Below, piece by piece: positions 15,920-27,352 of a DNA stretch of 64,000 bases; within the stretch, counting starts at the first letter, position 1, and every line of letters starts with the position of its first letter. Under the pieces are notes generated by a model that worked only from the letters and a program-made list of their open reading frames with translations, searched no databases and was not told the DNA's origin. Where the stretch lies: contig CM070876.1 of assembly GCA_036365515.1 (NCBI GenBank), positions 123,956,810-124,020,809 on the forward strand. Direction: 5' to 3'. The position numbers were made by a program, and so were the translations under genes. The stretch is from Torymus aiolomorphi. Lineage: Eukaryota > Arthropoda > Insecta > Hymenoptera > Torymidae.

Positions 15920-16312
15920 AATGCTGTTACTCAAGAAAAAGGCGGTGCTGCACTGGAGAAACATATTCATCGGTGAACAGCTGCATCTGTGGAGAAAGTT
16001 TCTGCATGTCAGTCCTCACTGCTCGTCTACTGATACCCTGCAACAAAACAAGACTAAAAATAAATAGAAGAACACAAAGTTAGAAGAGTAAACTACTGAT
16101 CCTACTTGGATGCACTTATACTCTTGATCAGGTGGAGTAGATGAACCTAACCTCCTCCAATGATGGACCAGAGACTCGTAAAGGCGGAGAGCACAGCTGT
16201 CGAAGGCCCCGCATGCCCTGTGAGTACCTTCACCTGTCTCTCCTTTGCGATGCACCAGCACCTCCGTTGGAAAATCACGTTGTCGTCGTCGTCGTGCAGA
16301 ACACCGGGGCAT
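15920..16312 (-). CDS. candidate two-exon small gene, unknown product
   Basis: On the minus strand an ATG at 16312 opens a frame of about 69 codons (MPRCSARRRRQRDF and on) to a donor GTAGGA at about 16102. A ~63-bp intron ending TTGTTTTGTTGCAG (about 16039) joins, in phase, a second open stretch of about 37 codons starting GISRRAVRTDMQ and ending at a TAA near 15928. Intron size and splice signals fit a small insect gene and the frame stays open across the junction. However, the product has no recognisable domain and is arginine-rich at the start, and a noncoding transcript is equally possible. Confidence 0.25.
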
Positions 16313-18953
16313 GCGCGCACATAAACAACCGGCTGCGCGCCGCCGCTACGTGTATCATGGGAGAGTGAGAGAGAGAGAGAGAGAGGAAGAGCCTAGTATC
16401 CGAACAAAAATGAGTGGTGGCGCTCGCTCTCGGGGACTTTGAGGGGCTCGTTCGTCCGTCGGCGTGCACTGCTCGGCCACTCCATTGTGGACCATAGCAG
16501 GCGTTGAAAGCCACTTGCCACCGTCTATCACTTTTTTCGCTGTAGTTGTTGTGCGCGAGAAATCGTACTGGCCCACTGGCCCCATTTTTCGCGATGATCA
16601 GCCGAGAAGCCTGCAGCCTCGTCGTAGCCACATAGCCCTTTTAAGGCCATGCAGCCTCTCCGCAGCCACGCCGCCGTTTTAAGGCTACGCTGCCTCTTCA
16701 AGCCACGCGGCCACCTGAAGCCAACAGCCACAACCACCAGGGAGACGCATAGCACCTCAGCCGTCGCCGCCGCTCAATGATGAGACGCCACCGACGAACG
16801 CCGTAGCCCCAGCTTCGAGCTGGTAAGTGCCGTAGGCCACGGCCACCCTATATTGGAGTCTCTCTCTTGCATCGCGTGCACAGACTCTAGTCGTCACCTA
16901 AAGCCGGGCAGAATTGTAGCCTCCTCGTGTAGTCCGCGTACCGCATTTTTGTCTCGGAACCTACTGAAACTTTTTATAAGTTCTCGCGAGCTCGCGCTTG
17001 AATTTGCGTCCCGCCCTACAGAAACCGTTCAGTCATTGCATCGCGTTGTATATTTGTCGAAACGTAGGATTAGTTAGATCGCTGGGAACAACCCAGCTGG
17101 CGCTCAACATTATTCTTAATTATACCTCGCTAATTTATATATTCTCTTTTTATTCTTATTTCAATAAATGAATGTTCAAGTTTTACTGCTAATTGCAGCG
17201 ATTGATGATTTAAAGACCTTTACTTGTCCATCTCCTTGCGTTTATAATTCATTGAAAATACGAACACATATATTTGCATGGTTAACTAAATATTGATATT
17301 CATCATTGTTGGCGAGAATTCTACATGACACTGTGTACCTGGTCCGACGTAAGTACACCGTTATAATATATATGTATCTTACCGTTATAATATATATGTA
17401 TGTATACAAGTATGCGTGTACGTGTGTATTACAATATATCTTCATAATCAGTTATAAGTCAAGCATGGACCATTTTTCTCAAACTTCAGGTATCCGTAAC
17501 TTTTTTTTCGGGCATCCAGACCTCTAGTTCATAGGACATTTTTAGTTTAGAAAGTCTTGAACTACCTGTCACCAAATTTTTAAGCGATTTCACCTCAGTC
17601 ACTTTTCCAATGTTAATGGTTCGGGGTCCTTTAAATCGGCCTCACACACACGCATATACGCATTGTTTTGATTCGCGGCCGTTGCCTCCGTATGTGTGTC
17701 GCTTTCCTCGATTCTATCTTTCTTAATTCGCGTATATAAAAGAAATAAAACTAGTTCTCTAATCGTAATTTTCGATTATTATATATTGATTTGAAATATT
17801 ATTTAGTTTTATTTATTTCAATATTACTACGTGTGGAAATTTACAATTTATATATTGACTATCGGAAATTCAACATTTAACTAACTATTCAATAAATGTT
17901 TAATAAAATAAACATGATTTTATTGAAACTAAAATTTGTTCTTAATTTTAGGGCCGTTTCAGTTGGTTTATTATTCGGGGTGCCTTTCTCTAGCTATTTT
18001 TGGTCCGCCCCGGGTGTTTTATTTCCCCGATGCCCTTCATATGTGACAAGTTTTCCCCTATCCGTCACCTGGCGGGGCACCTAAACCATATGAGTTAGGT
18101 GTGTCTTATATATTCTATTTTTTGTGTAAAGGCTCCAAAGGAGAGTTAGTTATCTTATAAAACTTAACATTCTTCGATAAATGGGTAAACAGAATTTCAC
18201 ATTGATTTAGCCAACAAAGAATTAAAATGTTAGTATTGGGGACATTTTTCCTATATTCTACATTGCAAGACAACAATTTTAAGCCCTTGGAGATTCTTTT
18301 TGATTGATCCTATAAGGAGATATTTTATTTTGAAATGAAATTTTTACTTTTTCCACACTGGGCGGCATCGGACGTGTCCTTTCTCCTTCCAAAGTTGGCG
18401 ATAAGAGAGCACCTCGCTCTCTCGCAAGTTGGCTCTTCCCGTGCCCTCTCCTGCGACACCTAGCGCTACTGCGGTTCTGGTGCTCATGATCGCAGGCTTT
18501 TATCCCTCGCACACTTTTACACTCTCACACTTATTTACCCTCCAGACGTTACCGTCACAGTGCATAATTGACAAATATAGTTTTACTTATGACTATAATT
18601 AGATTAAATATTTAATTTGAAAATCCTTTGTAATTACTGCGTAGGGACATAAAAGTTGACATTTTCTGAAAATAACTCATATATAGATAAGTAGAGTGAG
18701 AATTTTGAATATATTAAGAACAGAGAAATGAAAAAAATAGTAGAAATCAGTATACGATTATATAAATATGTATCAAGGGGAAAAATGTAATTTGAACAAA
18801 AAACAAATGAAAAGCTTTATCAGTGTTTTGTATACATTCTTTAAACAAAAACAGATAATGCTTTAAAATAAATTGGGACATATTCTACAAGCACTTTTCT
18901 AGTGAAAATGTAAAAAAATCGATTTTTCATCGTTTTAGAGGTGTCTGACTCAC
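16313..18953. other. long stretch without a recognisable gene
   Basis: Contains a short GA microsatellite (about 16362-16386), a GCAGCC-rich GC patch (16600-16800) ending in a strong donor-like GAGCTG/GTAAGTG (about 16822), an AATAAA signal near 17163 and a duplicated ACCGTTATAATATATATGTA (about 17360 and 17384). The donor could end a noncoding first exon on the plus strand. No supported coding region. Confidence 0.4.
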
Positions 18954-19136
18954 TTAAGGAGGTTCAGGGGTGTCATGCTGCGGGGTGAGGCTAGGGACGT
19001 CCCCTCTTTCCCCGCGGGCACTCCCCGCTCACCGCGCACCCCCTCGCGCAGCCAACGAACTCGGCGTTTTGTTTACGTTTTCACCTACTTCTTTCCCAAA
19101 TGCCTTCATTTTGATGTGATGACTGAACCTCCTTAA
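18954..19136. mobile_element. TTAA-flanked 175-bp MITE
   Basis: TTAA at 18954 and 19133 flank a GC-rich segment whose ends GGAGGTTCAG and CTGAACCTCC are perfect inverted repeats of 10 bp. TTAA target duplication is typical of piggyBac-type transposases. This family differs in sequence from the 684-bp TTAA palindromes elsewhere in the window. Confidence 0.75.
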
Positions 19137-20428
19137 TACACTGTTAAATCGAATACAGAAACAATAGAGGTGCGCGTTGTTCGCCCAATATTTTAGTCAA
19201 TTAAAAACTGTGTAATACGGCTGATCGGTAAAAATAAACAATTGCTTAGTCTTAAAGAATACAATTAAATTAATAAGTAAAATTTAAGTATTGAGTTTAT
19301 ACTAAAAATAACTTGATTGAAAATATAAATCATTATTTCAACTTACCATTTTTCAAAAGATGTTTTCTTGAATTATCGTTTTTCGCTTTACTAAATATTT
19401 GTTTCCACAAGCTATTATTTTTTTCATTATAATATACATTGATGCTGCTCCAAGTATATGTTATTGCACAATTGGGCTCATTAAAATCCGTTGAGACAGA
19501 TTGAAACTGACAAAACTGTTGAATATCAGATGATTCGCACTGTCAAATAAAATAAAATATATGTAAATAAATTTAACAGACAGATTTAGAGATCTTCAGA
19601 TTTCGTTAATACAGAACTACCATTACTCAATGGCTGTATTGAATTTCGAATTTACAATTGCGGTTCAATTCAATTAAAACTTACACCTTGAGCACAAACA
19701 AAGTTTTTATGTCATAAACGTAAAATAAATTTTTTGTTTAACTCGTGCATGAAACGGGCCATTTTCATGCCCAAAAGTCGAGCAGAAAAGTGCATAATTT
19801 CGCATTCCAAGCGTGATTTGAGGAAGAATGAAAAATAGCGTATTTTGCAATTGACTTTTTCGAACTCTGATGATGCTATTGTTCACTCATGTATCACTCG
19901 AGCGCCCAAGGCACCCTGGCGAGTCACTTGTGTGCAATAAACATCCTCACTAGAAAAAATCAACTTTCCACCCTAGTTGCACATAGTACTTTTTTTAATC
20001 AGTGCAGGAGTATGACCTTTTTTTGCATGAATGGTGGATGGGGCATATCGAATAGTCATAACTGGACTATGTTCTCTTCGCGCCGTCGTAGCGGGAGAAA
20101 AGTACTTTTCCTCCCGCTGCTCACTAGACGCTCGAAATGCTCAAATTTTCATTCACCATACTATGCAGGAAAAGGGCCTTTTTCGTGCTCGTATTGAAAA
20201 AAAATTCATTTTTTCACAGTTCAGCGGGAAAAAGGTTTTTCTCTGCTCAAGCATGTAATACTACATTTCGACACTGGTGCGGAAGGTGATGATTTACTTC
20301 ATGTGACGTTTTTCGCACGAGCGAAGCGAGTTTCGTTTCGAACGGTATTTTATACCACGAGCGCCGAAAAATCATACCAAAGTTGTGATTTTGAGGTTAG
20401 AGTGGTATAAAAAAATTTTATAGCACGG
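19137..20428. other. intergenic sequence, no gene seen
   Basis: AT-rich to 19740, then sequence rich in short GAGCGAAGCGAG-type palindromes (20318-20330). Frames seen at 19889-20258 have no recognisable domain and are not called. Confidence 0.4.
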
Positions 20429-20570
20429 TGTGACCTAAGCCCGCACATAGGTCACGCCTATCCGTGACTTAAGTAGTCGATTATTGCACCGTATTTATCG
20501 CACTCGCTGCGCTCGCGGTGCAAAAATGGACTGCTTAAGGCACGAATAGACGTGACAGCGGACTTAGGTA
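20429..20570. repeat. imperfect inverted repeat around CTCGCTGCGCTCG
   Basis: GTGACCTAAGCCCGC and GACTTAAGTAGTCGATTATTG on the left pair, with mismatches, with sequence ending GCGGACTTAGG on the right. The loop contains the odd palindrome CTCGCTGCGCTCG (20503-20515). A related fold-back lies at 21715-21815, on the other side of the mariner insertion. Confidence 0.65.
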
Positions 20571-20596
20571 AACGTGCTATAAAATAATATACTATA

Positions 20597-21696
20597 TGTC
20601 AAAAAACTACCTGAAATTTTTAAAACGTTTTCCACGGAGAGGTAATTTTAGTTTCGGGAACAGAGAAAAGTCACATGGGGTCAAATCTGGTGAATACGGT
20701 GGTTGCTCGATTGTATTTATTGAGTTTTTGATCTTAAATTCGATTACAACTGCGGCTCTATGCGCTGGTGCATTATCGTCGTGTAAAATTCACGAATTGT
20801 TCTTCCACAATTCTGGCCGTTTTTGACGGATTTTTTCACGCAAACGCTTCAAAACGCTCAAATAAAAAATTCATGATGCACCAAACCATGAATATCAAAG
20901 AAAATAGTCAGCATGGCTTTCACTTTTGATCGATTTTGATGTGGTTTTTTCGGTTTTGGCTCGTCTTTTGTTTGCCATTGAGATACCTGTTGACTTGTTT
21001 GCATGTCAAACTCGTAGACCCATGTCTCATCTCTAGTTATAATGCGTTCCATGAATGTAGGATCGGAATTAGCACGATCCAGCATGTCCAAAGAGATCTG
21101 TCTGCGGTACTCTTTTTGAAGAAAATTCAGCTCTTTTGGAACAAGTCAAGCGGCGACGCGTTTCATGCCCGAAACATCCACCAAAATCGTACGAACTGAC
21201 TCATGGGAGATGTTTAGCTCTTGTGCTATCTCTCTTAAGCCTGAATCGCGATTTTCCAATACGATTTGTTTCACTTTTTTAATGTTCTCCTCGGTGGATG
21301 CTATCGATGGCCGTCCGGACCGAGGCAAATCTACACACACTTCTCGACCTTCCTTGAATGCTTTGTGCCAATCGTAAATTTGTGTTTTTGATAAAACTGA
21401 TTCCCCATAAGTCTTTTCCAACATTTTCAAAGATTCCGCGCACGAAATTTCGTTGGTAACACAAAATTTGAGGTAAACTCTTTGTTCAATATTTATTCAT
21501 TGTATTCATTGTGAGAATCATGACACACTACTGAGCTTAACTGACTATAACAGCTGGCGTAAACAAACTGCTTGATGGAACGCGCTTAAACTTGGCATCA
21601 TAATTTGGTACAGTGATGCCAACATACAACAAAAAAATATTTCAAATATCTATAACGCGGGAGATTTAAAAAAACTTTTCCGGGTACTTTTTGACA
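20597..21696 (-). mobile_element. mariner transposon, dead copy
   Basis: Terminal repeats TGTCAAAAAACTACCTGAAA (left) and the inverse of TGTCAAAAAGTACCCGGAAA (right) bound about 1.1 kb, the size of a mariner element, with a minus-strand transposase relic inside. Confidence 0.85.
20600..21490 (-). pseudogene. mariner (DD34D) transposase pseudogene
   Basis: Minus-strand reading gives the paired HTH region (EQRVYLKFCVTNEISCAES, then YDWHKAFKEGRE, RSGRPSIAS and an AQELNISHESVRTIL helix). After an in-frame TGA near 21146 the frame continues to ITRDETWVYEFDMQ with the first catalytic Asp and FFDIHGLVHHEF. Then a deletion and frameshift follow near 20860. In the next frame LHDDNAPAHRA carries the second Asp and YSPDLTPCDFSLFPKLK the third. 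The motif spacing fits the mariner subfamily with DD34D. At least two stops and one frameshift make it non-functional. It could only move by transposase supplied from elsewhere, since its terminal repeats are partly preserved. Confidence 0.9.
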
Positions 21697-21714
21697 GAAG
21701 GCGATACTTATGAC

Positions 21715-21815
21715 TTGAGTGGACCATCACACGACGTGATAATGCCACCACTTCGCTCGGGCGCTAACCTCATGCCGTGCAATAATGGGCCACTTAAGTC
21801 ACACGTATCGTAATG
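21715..21815. repeat. imperfect fold-back with GACTTAAGTGG arms
   Basis: ATGACTTGAGTGGACCATCA pairs with TGGGCCACTTAAGTCACACG about 60 bp downstream. A CTTCGCTCGGGCG core lies between. Related in sequence to 20429-20570. Confidence 0.55.
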
Positions 21816-22570
21816 TACTATTTTTCTCGCAGTTTAGGGAGGGAAAAAAATTTTTCCCTGCTACAAAGAAACTTTGTGAATTCGTTCTCTTACTCTCAAA
21901 TTCATACATTTTATGGGTTTTTGGCCTGTTTAGGTGAATATATATAACTTTTAAAGTTTTAAAGGCGCACATATTTGGAATAACTAGGTTATTATAAATA
22001 ACCTGTTATTATAAATAACAACTAAAAATGCAATCATTTGTTACTGGGTTGTACACGACTCTCAATACACGATCCACTACCAAACTGTCATGCATATAAA
22101 AAAACCCACTAATACACTCGTTAAAAAAATACGGTGTGTAACACGGAAAGAAGAGTCACTTCAGATCCAGAACTGGTAAAGCTCTAAAATGTTTAAGTAA
22201 TTCAGAAAATGCGATTGCAGATCATGCAGATATTTCAGTAAGAAATACTGCTTTCGAATCTGATGGTACCATGGAGACACTAAATCATGATGAAAGAGAA
22301 CAATATATATTTACTAGAGGGGTATCCCCTACTCGCTCCGCTCGTCAACTCCTAATTAGAATTTTGTAAATGTATCAATTGTAATATAGAATGTAATATG
22401 TTAAATTTAGTGTATATTTCTACTGTAAAGTTTCATTTCGAAAAACATTAATTATAAGAAATATTTTTTAATAAGAATTGTTACGTGTGCATAGTATGCA
22501 CAACGTGACGAGGCGGATCGGGTTGCATAAAGCAGCAACATGAGGACGACTCGAGGAAAGACCTGCACCG
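21816..22570. other. intergenic sequence, no gene seen
   Basis: Contains a short hairpin GTGTGCATAGTATGCACAAC (about 22486-22505) and another CTCGCTCCGCTCG palindrome (22332-22344). No coding region supported. Confidence 0.4.
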
Positions 22571-22643
22571 GTATCGGTAGCTCAGTGGTTAGAGCACTTG
22601 TCGCGAAAACGAAAGGTCCGGGGTTCGATTCCCCGCCGAGTCA
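22571..22643 (+). tRNA. tRNA-like sequence with intact A and B boxes (tRNA pseudogene or SINE head)
   Basis: 73 nt that fold as a tRNA: D arm GCTC/GAGC, perfect T arm CGGGG-TTCGATT-CCCCG. The A box TAGCTCAGTGG (22578-22588) and B box GGTTCGATTCC (22622-22632) are perfect. Two of seven acceptor pairs mismatch and the anticodon stem is poor, with a G where U33 is expected, so a decoding tRNA is doubtful. A T7 run (22654-22660) follows as a pol III terminator. Most likely a transcribable tRNA-derived repeat. Confidence 0.5.
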
Positions 22644-22653
22644 CGCCATGCCG

Positions 22654-22660
22654 TTTTTTT
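22654..22660 (+). terminator. pol III T-run
   Basis: Seven T residues 11 nt after the tRNA-like sequence, sufficient for RNA polymerase III termination. Confidence 0.45.
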
Positions 22661-22825
22661 ATCGAGTCCTGCTCCATTTATTTATTGTATGCGATTAATA
22701 AATCGTAACAGAATTTAAATATTTTTTTCAAACAATTAAAATATACATCAAAAACATAATGTTTAAACTAATAGAGATTTGACGAGAGCTTCAAAAATTT
22801 TTTTAGTACAATCAAAACATTTTAA

Positions 22826-22915
22826 AAACCGCTGTCAATTCATTGGCAAGATGCTTTCTCAAACTCATTTATCTATTCCATTTTTTAAATGTAAAAAACA
22901 AAAGTAAATTTTTCG
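22826..22915 (+). repeat. dispersed ~90-bp repeat (mate at 38747-38834)
   Basis: AAACCGCTGTCAATTCATTG and the following ~70 bp recur at 38747 at roughly 90 percent identity in the same orientation. The pair brackets the GC-rich gag and non-LTR block. Confidence 0.7.
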
Positions 22916-23589
22916 CGGCTCAGGTGTGTTAGTGCCGGTGTCGTGATGTGCGTGTAGTGTAGTGGGTGTGCGGCGGTGCTGGCGTGACTCCTCAGCTGCT
23001 GCTGTGGAGCATCATGGCGGCCGAGCACATGTGGGCACGCTCACATTCGGCGCACAGTGTTAATTACCGCGTGCGTCGTTTGCGACCGCGCGAACAGATT
23101 GTTACGCGCACAGCAAACGCAAATTATTTATTATTTAGTTATAAATAAATTATACTAATTGTTTAATTAACAAAGGACTGATTATTGTTAATTAATAGAC
23201 TCTTCGCGCCGGTCAACATTTAAATTGTACACTGCGCATTTGAATTTTCCCGCGCCGCGCGCCGACCGGCCGGAGGCCAGTTCGCGGCGCCGCCGCTAGG
23301 CGGCGACGGCCCTATTTTCTCGCTCGCCAAAGCAAGTAAGCGCGCTCTAGGGCATATAAGGCGGCCGCGCCGACGCCTCGAGAGCCTTGATTCCCCGACA
23401 CCTCCCTACGTAGTAGGATGGTCTCAGCACTCGCAGAGATAAGTTCGGGTGAAATAAAGCAACGTTTGATATAATAGAACCTTTGTGTTTTATTTTACGA
23501 GACTTGTCTCGTTTTTGGTTATTGGCCCTCTCCCGGCTCATTCCTTTCCCTCCTCCCTTTCCTTCCCCATTACACCTCTCCTCGGGCTT
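22916..23589. other. GC-rich stretch, possible promoter or LTR
   Basis: A TATA-like GCATATAAGG (about 23352-23361) and an AATAAA (about 23451) lie 100 bp apart. This could be an LTR (U3-R), but no repeat partner is found. A (GT/GC)-rich stretch at 22930-23060 has no recognisable gene. Confidence 0.35.
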
Positions 23590-24200
23590 ATGCCCTCTGG
23601 TAAATTCCGAGCCCTCGAGGCCGAGAAGGAGCTCCTGCGCATCTGGCTGGGCAGCGTCCTCCGGGAGCAGGTCCTCGAGCGTCGCCTCCTCAGGGAAAAC
23701 GGCAACACCAGGCGGAACTCGAGGAGCAGGCCCAGAAGTGGGCCAAGGACCTGGCCCGACTACAGGCGGACCATGAGCGAGCGCTCCGGCAACTGCGGGA
23801 GCAGAGCCGAGCGGAGATAAGGGCGCTCCAGGAGCAGCCGCAACAGCAGCAGAAGCCAGCGCCTCCCACCGCCGCTTCCCCGCAGCTTCAGGCGGTCTCC
23901 CGAATGTACCAGTTCGTCGACCAACCGTCCACCGGCCAGAAGCGCCCCCCACTGGAGCTCGTCATCCGACGTATTGCCGCAAAGGCACCTCCGGCTCCCA
24001 AGTGCGCCGCTCTGGTGGAGCTTCCGCTCACCGCCAACGTCCCGAAGCGGAAGTACTCCGGACCATCTCCCGCTCCTAGGGATGAACCCGCCGTTCGGAA
24101 GAGGACGCAGCCCGCTGAACCGGGCAGGACGGCGGTGAAGCGCCAGGTGGCGCAGGGGACGGCCTCTCTCTTGGAGACCGCCATCGAACTCACGGTCTAA
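23590..24200 (+). pseudogene. coiled-coil protein pseudogene, unknown function
   Basis: An ATG at 23590 opens FRALEAEKELLRIWLGSVLR, a charged amphipathic stretch. After a single-base frameshift near 23702 the reading continues QHQAELEEQAQKWAKDL and ARLQADHERALRQLREQ, a clear coiled coil, and then a Gln/Pro-rich linker. A basic C-terminal half (RMYQFVDQPSTGQKR, then PLTANVPKRKYSG) ends at the TAA at 24198-24200. About 200 codons in total. GC-rich codon use matches the neighbouring gag relic, so I suspect a retroelement gag-like or accessory protein, but I do not recognise the family. Confidence 0.45.
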
Positions 24201-25740
24201 GAGCCGCGCTCGCGCGCTCCTTTTAGTTTTGGCGAGTCAGTTCCCGTTTGGAACTGACTCCCAATTTAATCGAACCCAAAAATAAGTCTTGAAGCAGAGT
24301 GGTGCTTGCCAACACTGAGCCAGGTGGTCTCGCCCTATCACCTAGACTCTGCTCCAAAGAGTCGACGTGGAGAGGTCCGTGCTGTGTCCGCTCTTCACGC
24401 AACGTAGAAGCCTCGACGGGTGGACAACAGACCCAGCGACTGGCACCGCGGGAACGGCAGGCCTTTCTGCTCCCCGTCTCCCGTTGACGCCGACGTTTGC
24501 ACTCTACGAGCGCTTACAGCGCCCCGCTCGCTCATCGGAGAACACATCCGACGTTGTGGTGTTGAACACCTCGCGTCCCGCTACACCGCTAGAGCGCGTC
24601 CTCCGGCTGCTCGCACTTACGGTGCTCGCAGCGCCCCAAGGACAGCAGCGCCCACCACGCCTCTCTTAGAGCGTTCGGCCTGCCTTGGCCCTCACCCTGA
24701 GCGCCTTCTTGCGCTCCTCCCTCGGCGCGTTGAACGAGCACGCTCTCCCTCGACTCCCGCTGTGACCGGGCGCACGACGCCGGCACAGCACGTCAACGCC
24801 CGAACAGGCGTCCGTGTGCTTTCCTACCTGACAGAAACACCAGTCAGAAGAGGTGTCGGCAGACTCGACATCGCCCTGCGAGCCGATCCTTCGTGTAAGA
24901 GCGCTCACCAACGTCCCCTAGTGCTCACGCCTACATCAAGGTGGCTCGGCGTTCATCACGCCTCATCTCGACCTGTCTCTCTCTCTCAGTTGCTGCTCTT
25001 CGCCGTTGATGCTGACTCCAGGGCGGTGCGAGTGCTGTCGGTTATTGTCTTCTGCTCACGCCTCGTGAATGTGTTGGTGTACCTCGACAAAATAAAAATC
25101 CCGAGATTAGCTATGTGTACAACCGTGTACACATAGCTCAGTTCGAGGTCTCGCGTGTCACCCTCCGCCACATTTCGCGTTCAAACAGTTAATCGCGTTT
25201 TTACTTTCCTCACGGAGGTGCAGAAAACGCACATCGTTACACCCCCTCCCTAAACCGGGAACACCTCGTGTTACTGCCGGTTTGCTAACCATACTAACTC
25301 GGTGGCGGATGGGCGGTTACCTCCCCCCGACACCTCACTATGCGCACACATGGGAATCCTTAACCTAATTTGGCTTATCCATTCTACATGGACATCCGTA
25401 GTTTGGTCGAGTCGACTCACCCCTCCATACCTGAAAATAATAGAGAAATGTGTTATTGGTTGCGCCGTGCTGCATGGCCACTCCCTCGACTGGAACCTGC
25501 AAGAATCTCACTCATACGTCGTCATACAGGTTCTTCGGGTGGGATACTTACTACTCTTCCCGAGGCGCGATGCTTAAGGACGGCATGCTGTCGTGTTCCC
25601 TGGTTGGGGTAACTCCCTCTTTCTCGCTCGTCGGTGGCTCTCTTCTCGTTCTCTCTAACGATGGTTTCTCCTCTCGCTCTCTCGATGGTGTTGTTGCTCT
25701 ACTCTCTCTCTCTCTCTACGGTGGTGCCGGTCGCGCGGCT
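24201..25740. other. GC-rich stretch with two perfect hairpins, no gene called
   Basis: GAGTCAGTTCC-CGTTT-GGAACTGACTC (24234-24260, 11-bp stem) lies 33 bp after the coiled-coil stop. AGCTATGTGTAC-AACCGT-GTACACATAGCT (25109-25138, 12-bp stem) lies further on. Open frames on the plus strand here (24367-25136, 25302-25612) are by-products of high GC content. Confidence 0.55.
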
Positions 25741-26081
25741 CAACGCCGCCGTGCTGGCGGTGACCGCGCATCGCAGGCGACGTCCGGCTCCTCCCTGAGA
25801 GCCGCCGCGAGGATCCGGTGCCTCATCCCGGGCTCTAGGTCACGGGTGTCCCTTAGTAGCTGCGCCAGGCAACGTAGTGGTTCCGGGGCCTCGCCTGCGG
25901 GTGTTGGCGGCCTTGGTGGGGCCCCTCGTGATGGCTCGCGGGGGCGGGCGTGCCCCGGGTCCGGATCGGACACCGGGGGGTGGTGAGTACTCCCCTCTCT
26001 CTCCCTAGGTCAGCTGCGCCCCGGCTGGGTCTCTCCTCCGCTCTTTCCCTCTCTCCTGTTGTTCCGCTCCTCCCACTTCCG

Positions 26082-26809
26082 TTAGCGAGCCCTGTGCCGG
26101 TCCCCGCACCGGGGACACTGTCCAATTTCCTCTCCCCGGCGGCCGCAGTTCATGCAGAACCCGCGGCGTAGGGGGCGGGGGCACTGGCGGCGACTGTGAC
26201 CCTGTTGCCAGCAGTTGAAGCAGTGCCCCGGGGGCGGATCCCGGGCGGGATCGGTGGCGATGGGTAGAGGCGATGGTGGCGGTGTTCGGTGTCCTGCTCC
26301 TGCGCGGCGGCGTCACAGGCCTTCCCGCGGGGGATGGGGACCGCGGCGGGCGCCTCCAGAGGTGCTGCGACTCATAATCGTCGAGTTGCAGTTGCCTCCG
26401 GGGGTTATACGCTCGACGCTTGAACCCCGTGTCGTGGCGTAGCCGGATCTCGCCCCTCATGGGTATGGGGAGTGGGGGCCGGGGTAGCCTGGGCGAGGGG
26501 AGGCCGCTCCGATGGTGGCTGCGGCTCCTCCAACTGCGCCAGGCACTCCGCCAGCTCCACTTCTGCCTCCTCACTCCGGGCAGTGGTGACTGCTTCTCTC
26601 TCTCCCCCTACGGCCAGCTCCAGGGTGGCTACCTCCACCGGGGCGGGAGCTCGTGGGCGCCGCAGGATGGTGCGGAGAGGTTCCGGGTACCGCCCTGCCT
26701 CCGGCTTGTCCTCTGCGTCGGTGGCTTCTTTCTTCTCTCTCTTTCTCTCCGCGGTGGCTTCTTCCCTCTTCTCCCCCTCTTTTTCTTCGAGGGTTTCTCC
26801 TCCCTTCCC

Positions 26810-26876
<67 letters not shown>

Positions 26877-26880
26877 AAGT
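26082..26880 (-). pseudogene. LTR-retrotransposon gag, C-terminal part with zinc knuckle
   Basis: Minus-strand reading gives a Glu/Arg-rich segment from a GA microsatellite, then PEPLRTILRRPRAPAPVEVA and EEAEVELAECLAQLEEP. After frameshifts a zinc knuckle CFNCWQQGHSRRQC follows (CX2CX4HX4C, about 26182-26223). A second, altered knuckle CMNCGRRGEEIGQC lacks its His. The reading ends at a TAA near 26082. The order fits a gag of insect LTR retrotransposons. At least two frameshifts separate the pieces. The N-terminal part is found 11 kb away at 37898-38275, beyond the two non-LTR elements. No protease, RT or integrase of an LTR element follows. Confidence 0.65.
26811..26874. repeat. (CT)n microsatellite within gag
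   Basis: About 64 bp of CT, encoding alternating Glu-Arg on the minus strand. A shorter, interrupted CT tract at 37905-37931 marks the other side of the insertion. Confidence 0.95.
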
Positions 26881-26961
26881 GTGGTCGACTTTGTTTCAGC
26901 TCCGTGTTATTGTGCTTGTTACTAAGTCCTACGTCACTCCTCCGAGTGAATCTTTTTCAGG

Positions 26962-26963
26962 AA

Positions 26964-26992
<29 letters not shown>
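26962..26992. repeat. (AAT)n tail of non-LTR element A
   Basis: About nine AAT units at the 3' end of the minus-strand element. A simple-repeat tail instead of poly(A) is common in CR1-related elements. Confidence 0.85.
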
Positions 26993-26994
<2 letters not shown>

Positions 26995-27352
26995 TATTTT
27001 CGATCATGGCCAAAAAAGAAATAGTACAGAGGTAAGAACAACAGTTGATTCGAGAGCTGAGCTTCAAGTCACGCTAGTATCATATACCGAGAAAATGATA
27101 ACAATATAAACATAGTCGCTAATCAAGATAGAATTACAATTAAAAAATACAGATATCACAGAGTTTTACACTTAAAATGCTAGATTGATCATTTGAGTTA
27201 ATTACAATAAAAATATGTAATGATCTATAATATCTGTAGGTATCATGTGTCAACGCTATATACATATAGACTATAATAGTCAGTCAAGAATTTAGTTCAG
27301 TCAAGAATTTATCGAATGATATAAAAAGATATCACAGTCATTTAAAATAATG

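Noticed and set aside
16245..16755. Overlapping frames of 65-118 codons on both strands
   Set aside because: GC-rich repeats (GCAGCC, GA) keep several frames open; no motif or splice support.
23347..23952. 201-codon minus-strand frame rich in Ala, Pro and Gly
   Set aside because: Shadow of the plus-strand coiled-coil pseudogene in GC-rich DNA; composition is biased and no motif is seen.
25450..27035. Plus-strand frames of 152-187 codons with Ser/Leu repeats
   Set aside because: Antisense to the gag relic; the Ser-Leu runs come from the CT microsatellite.
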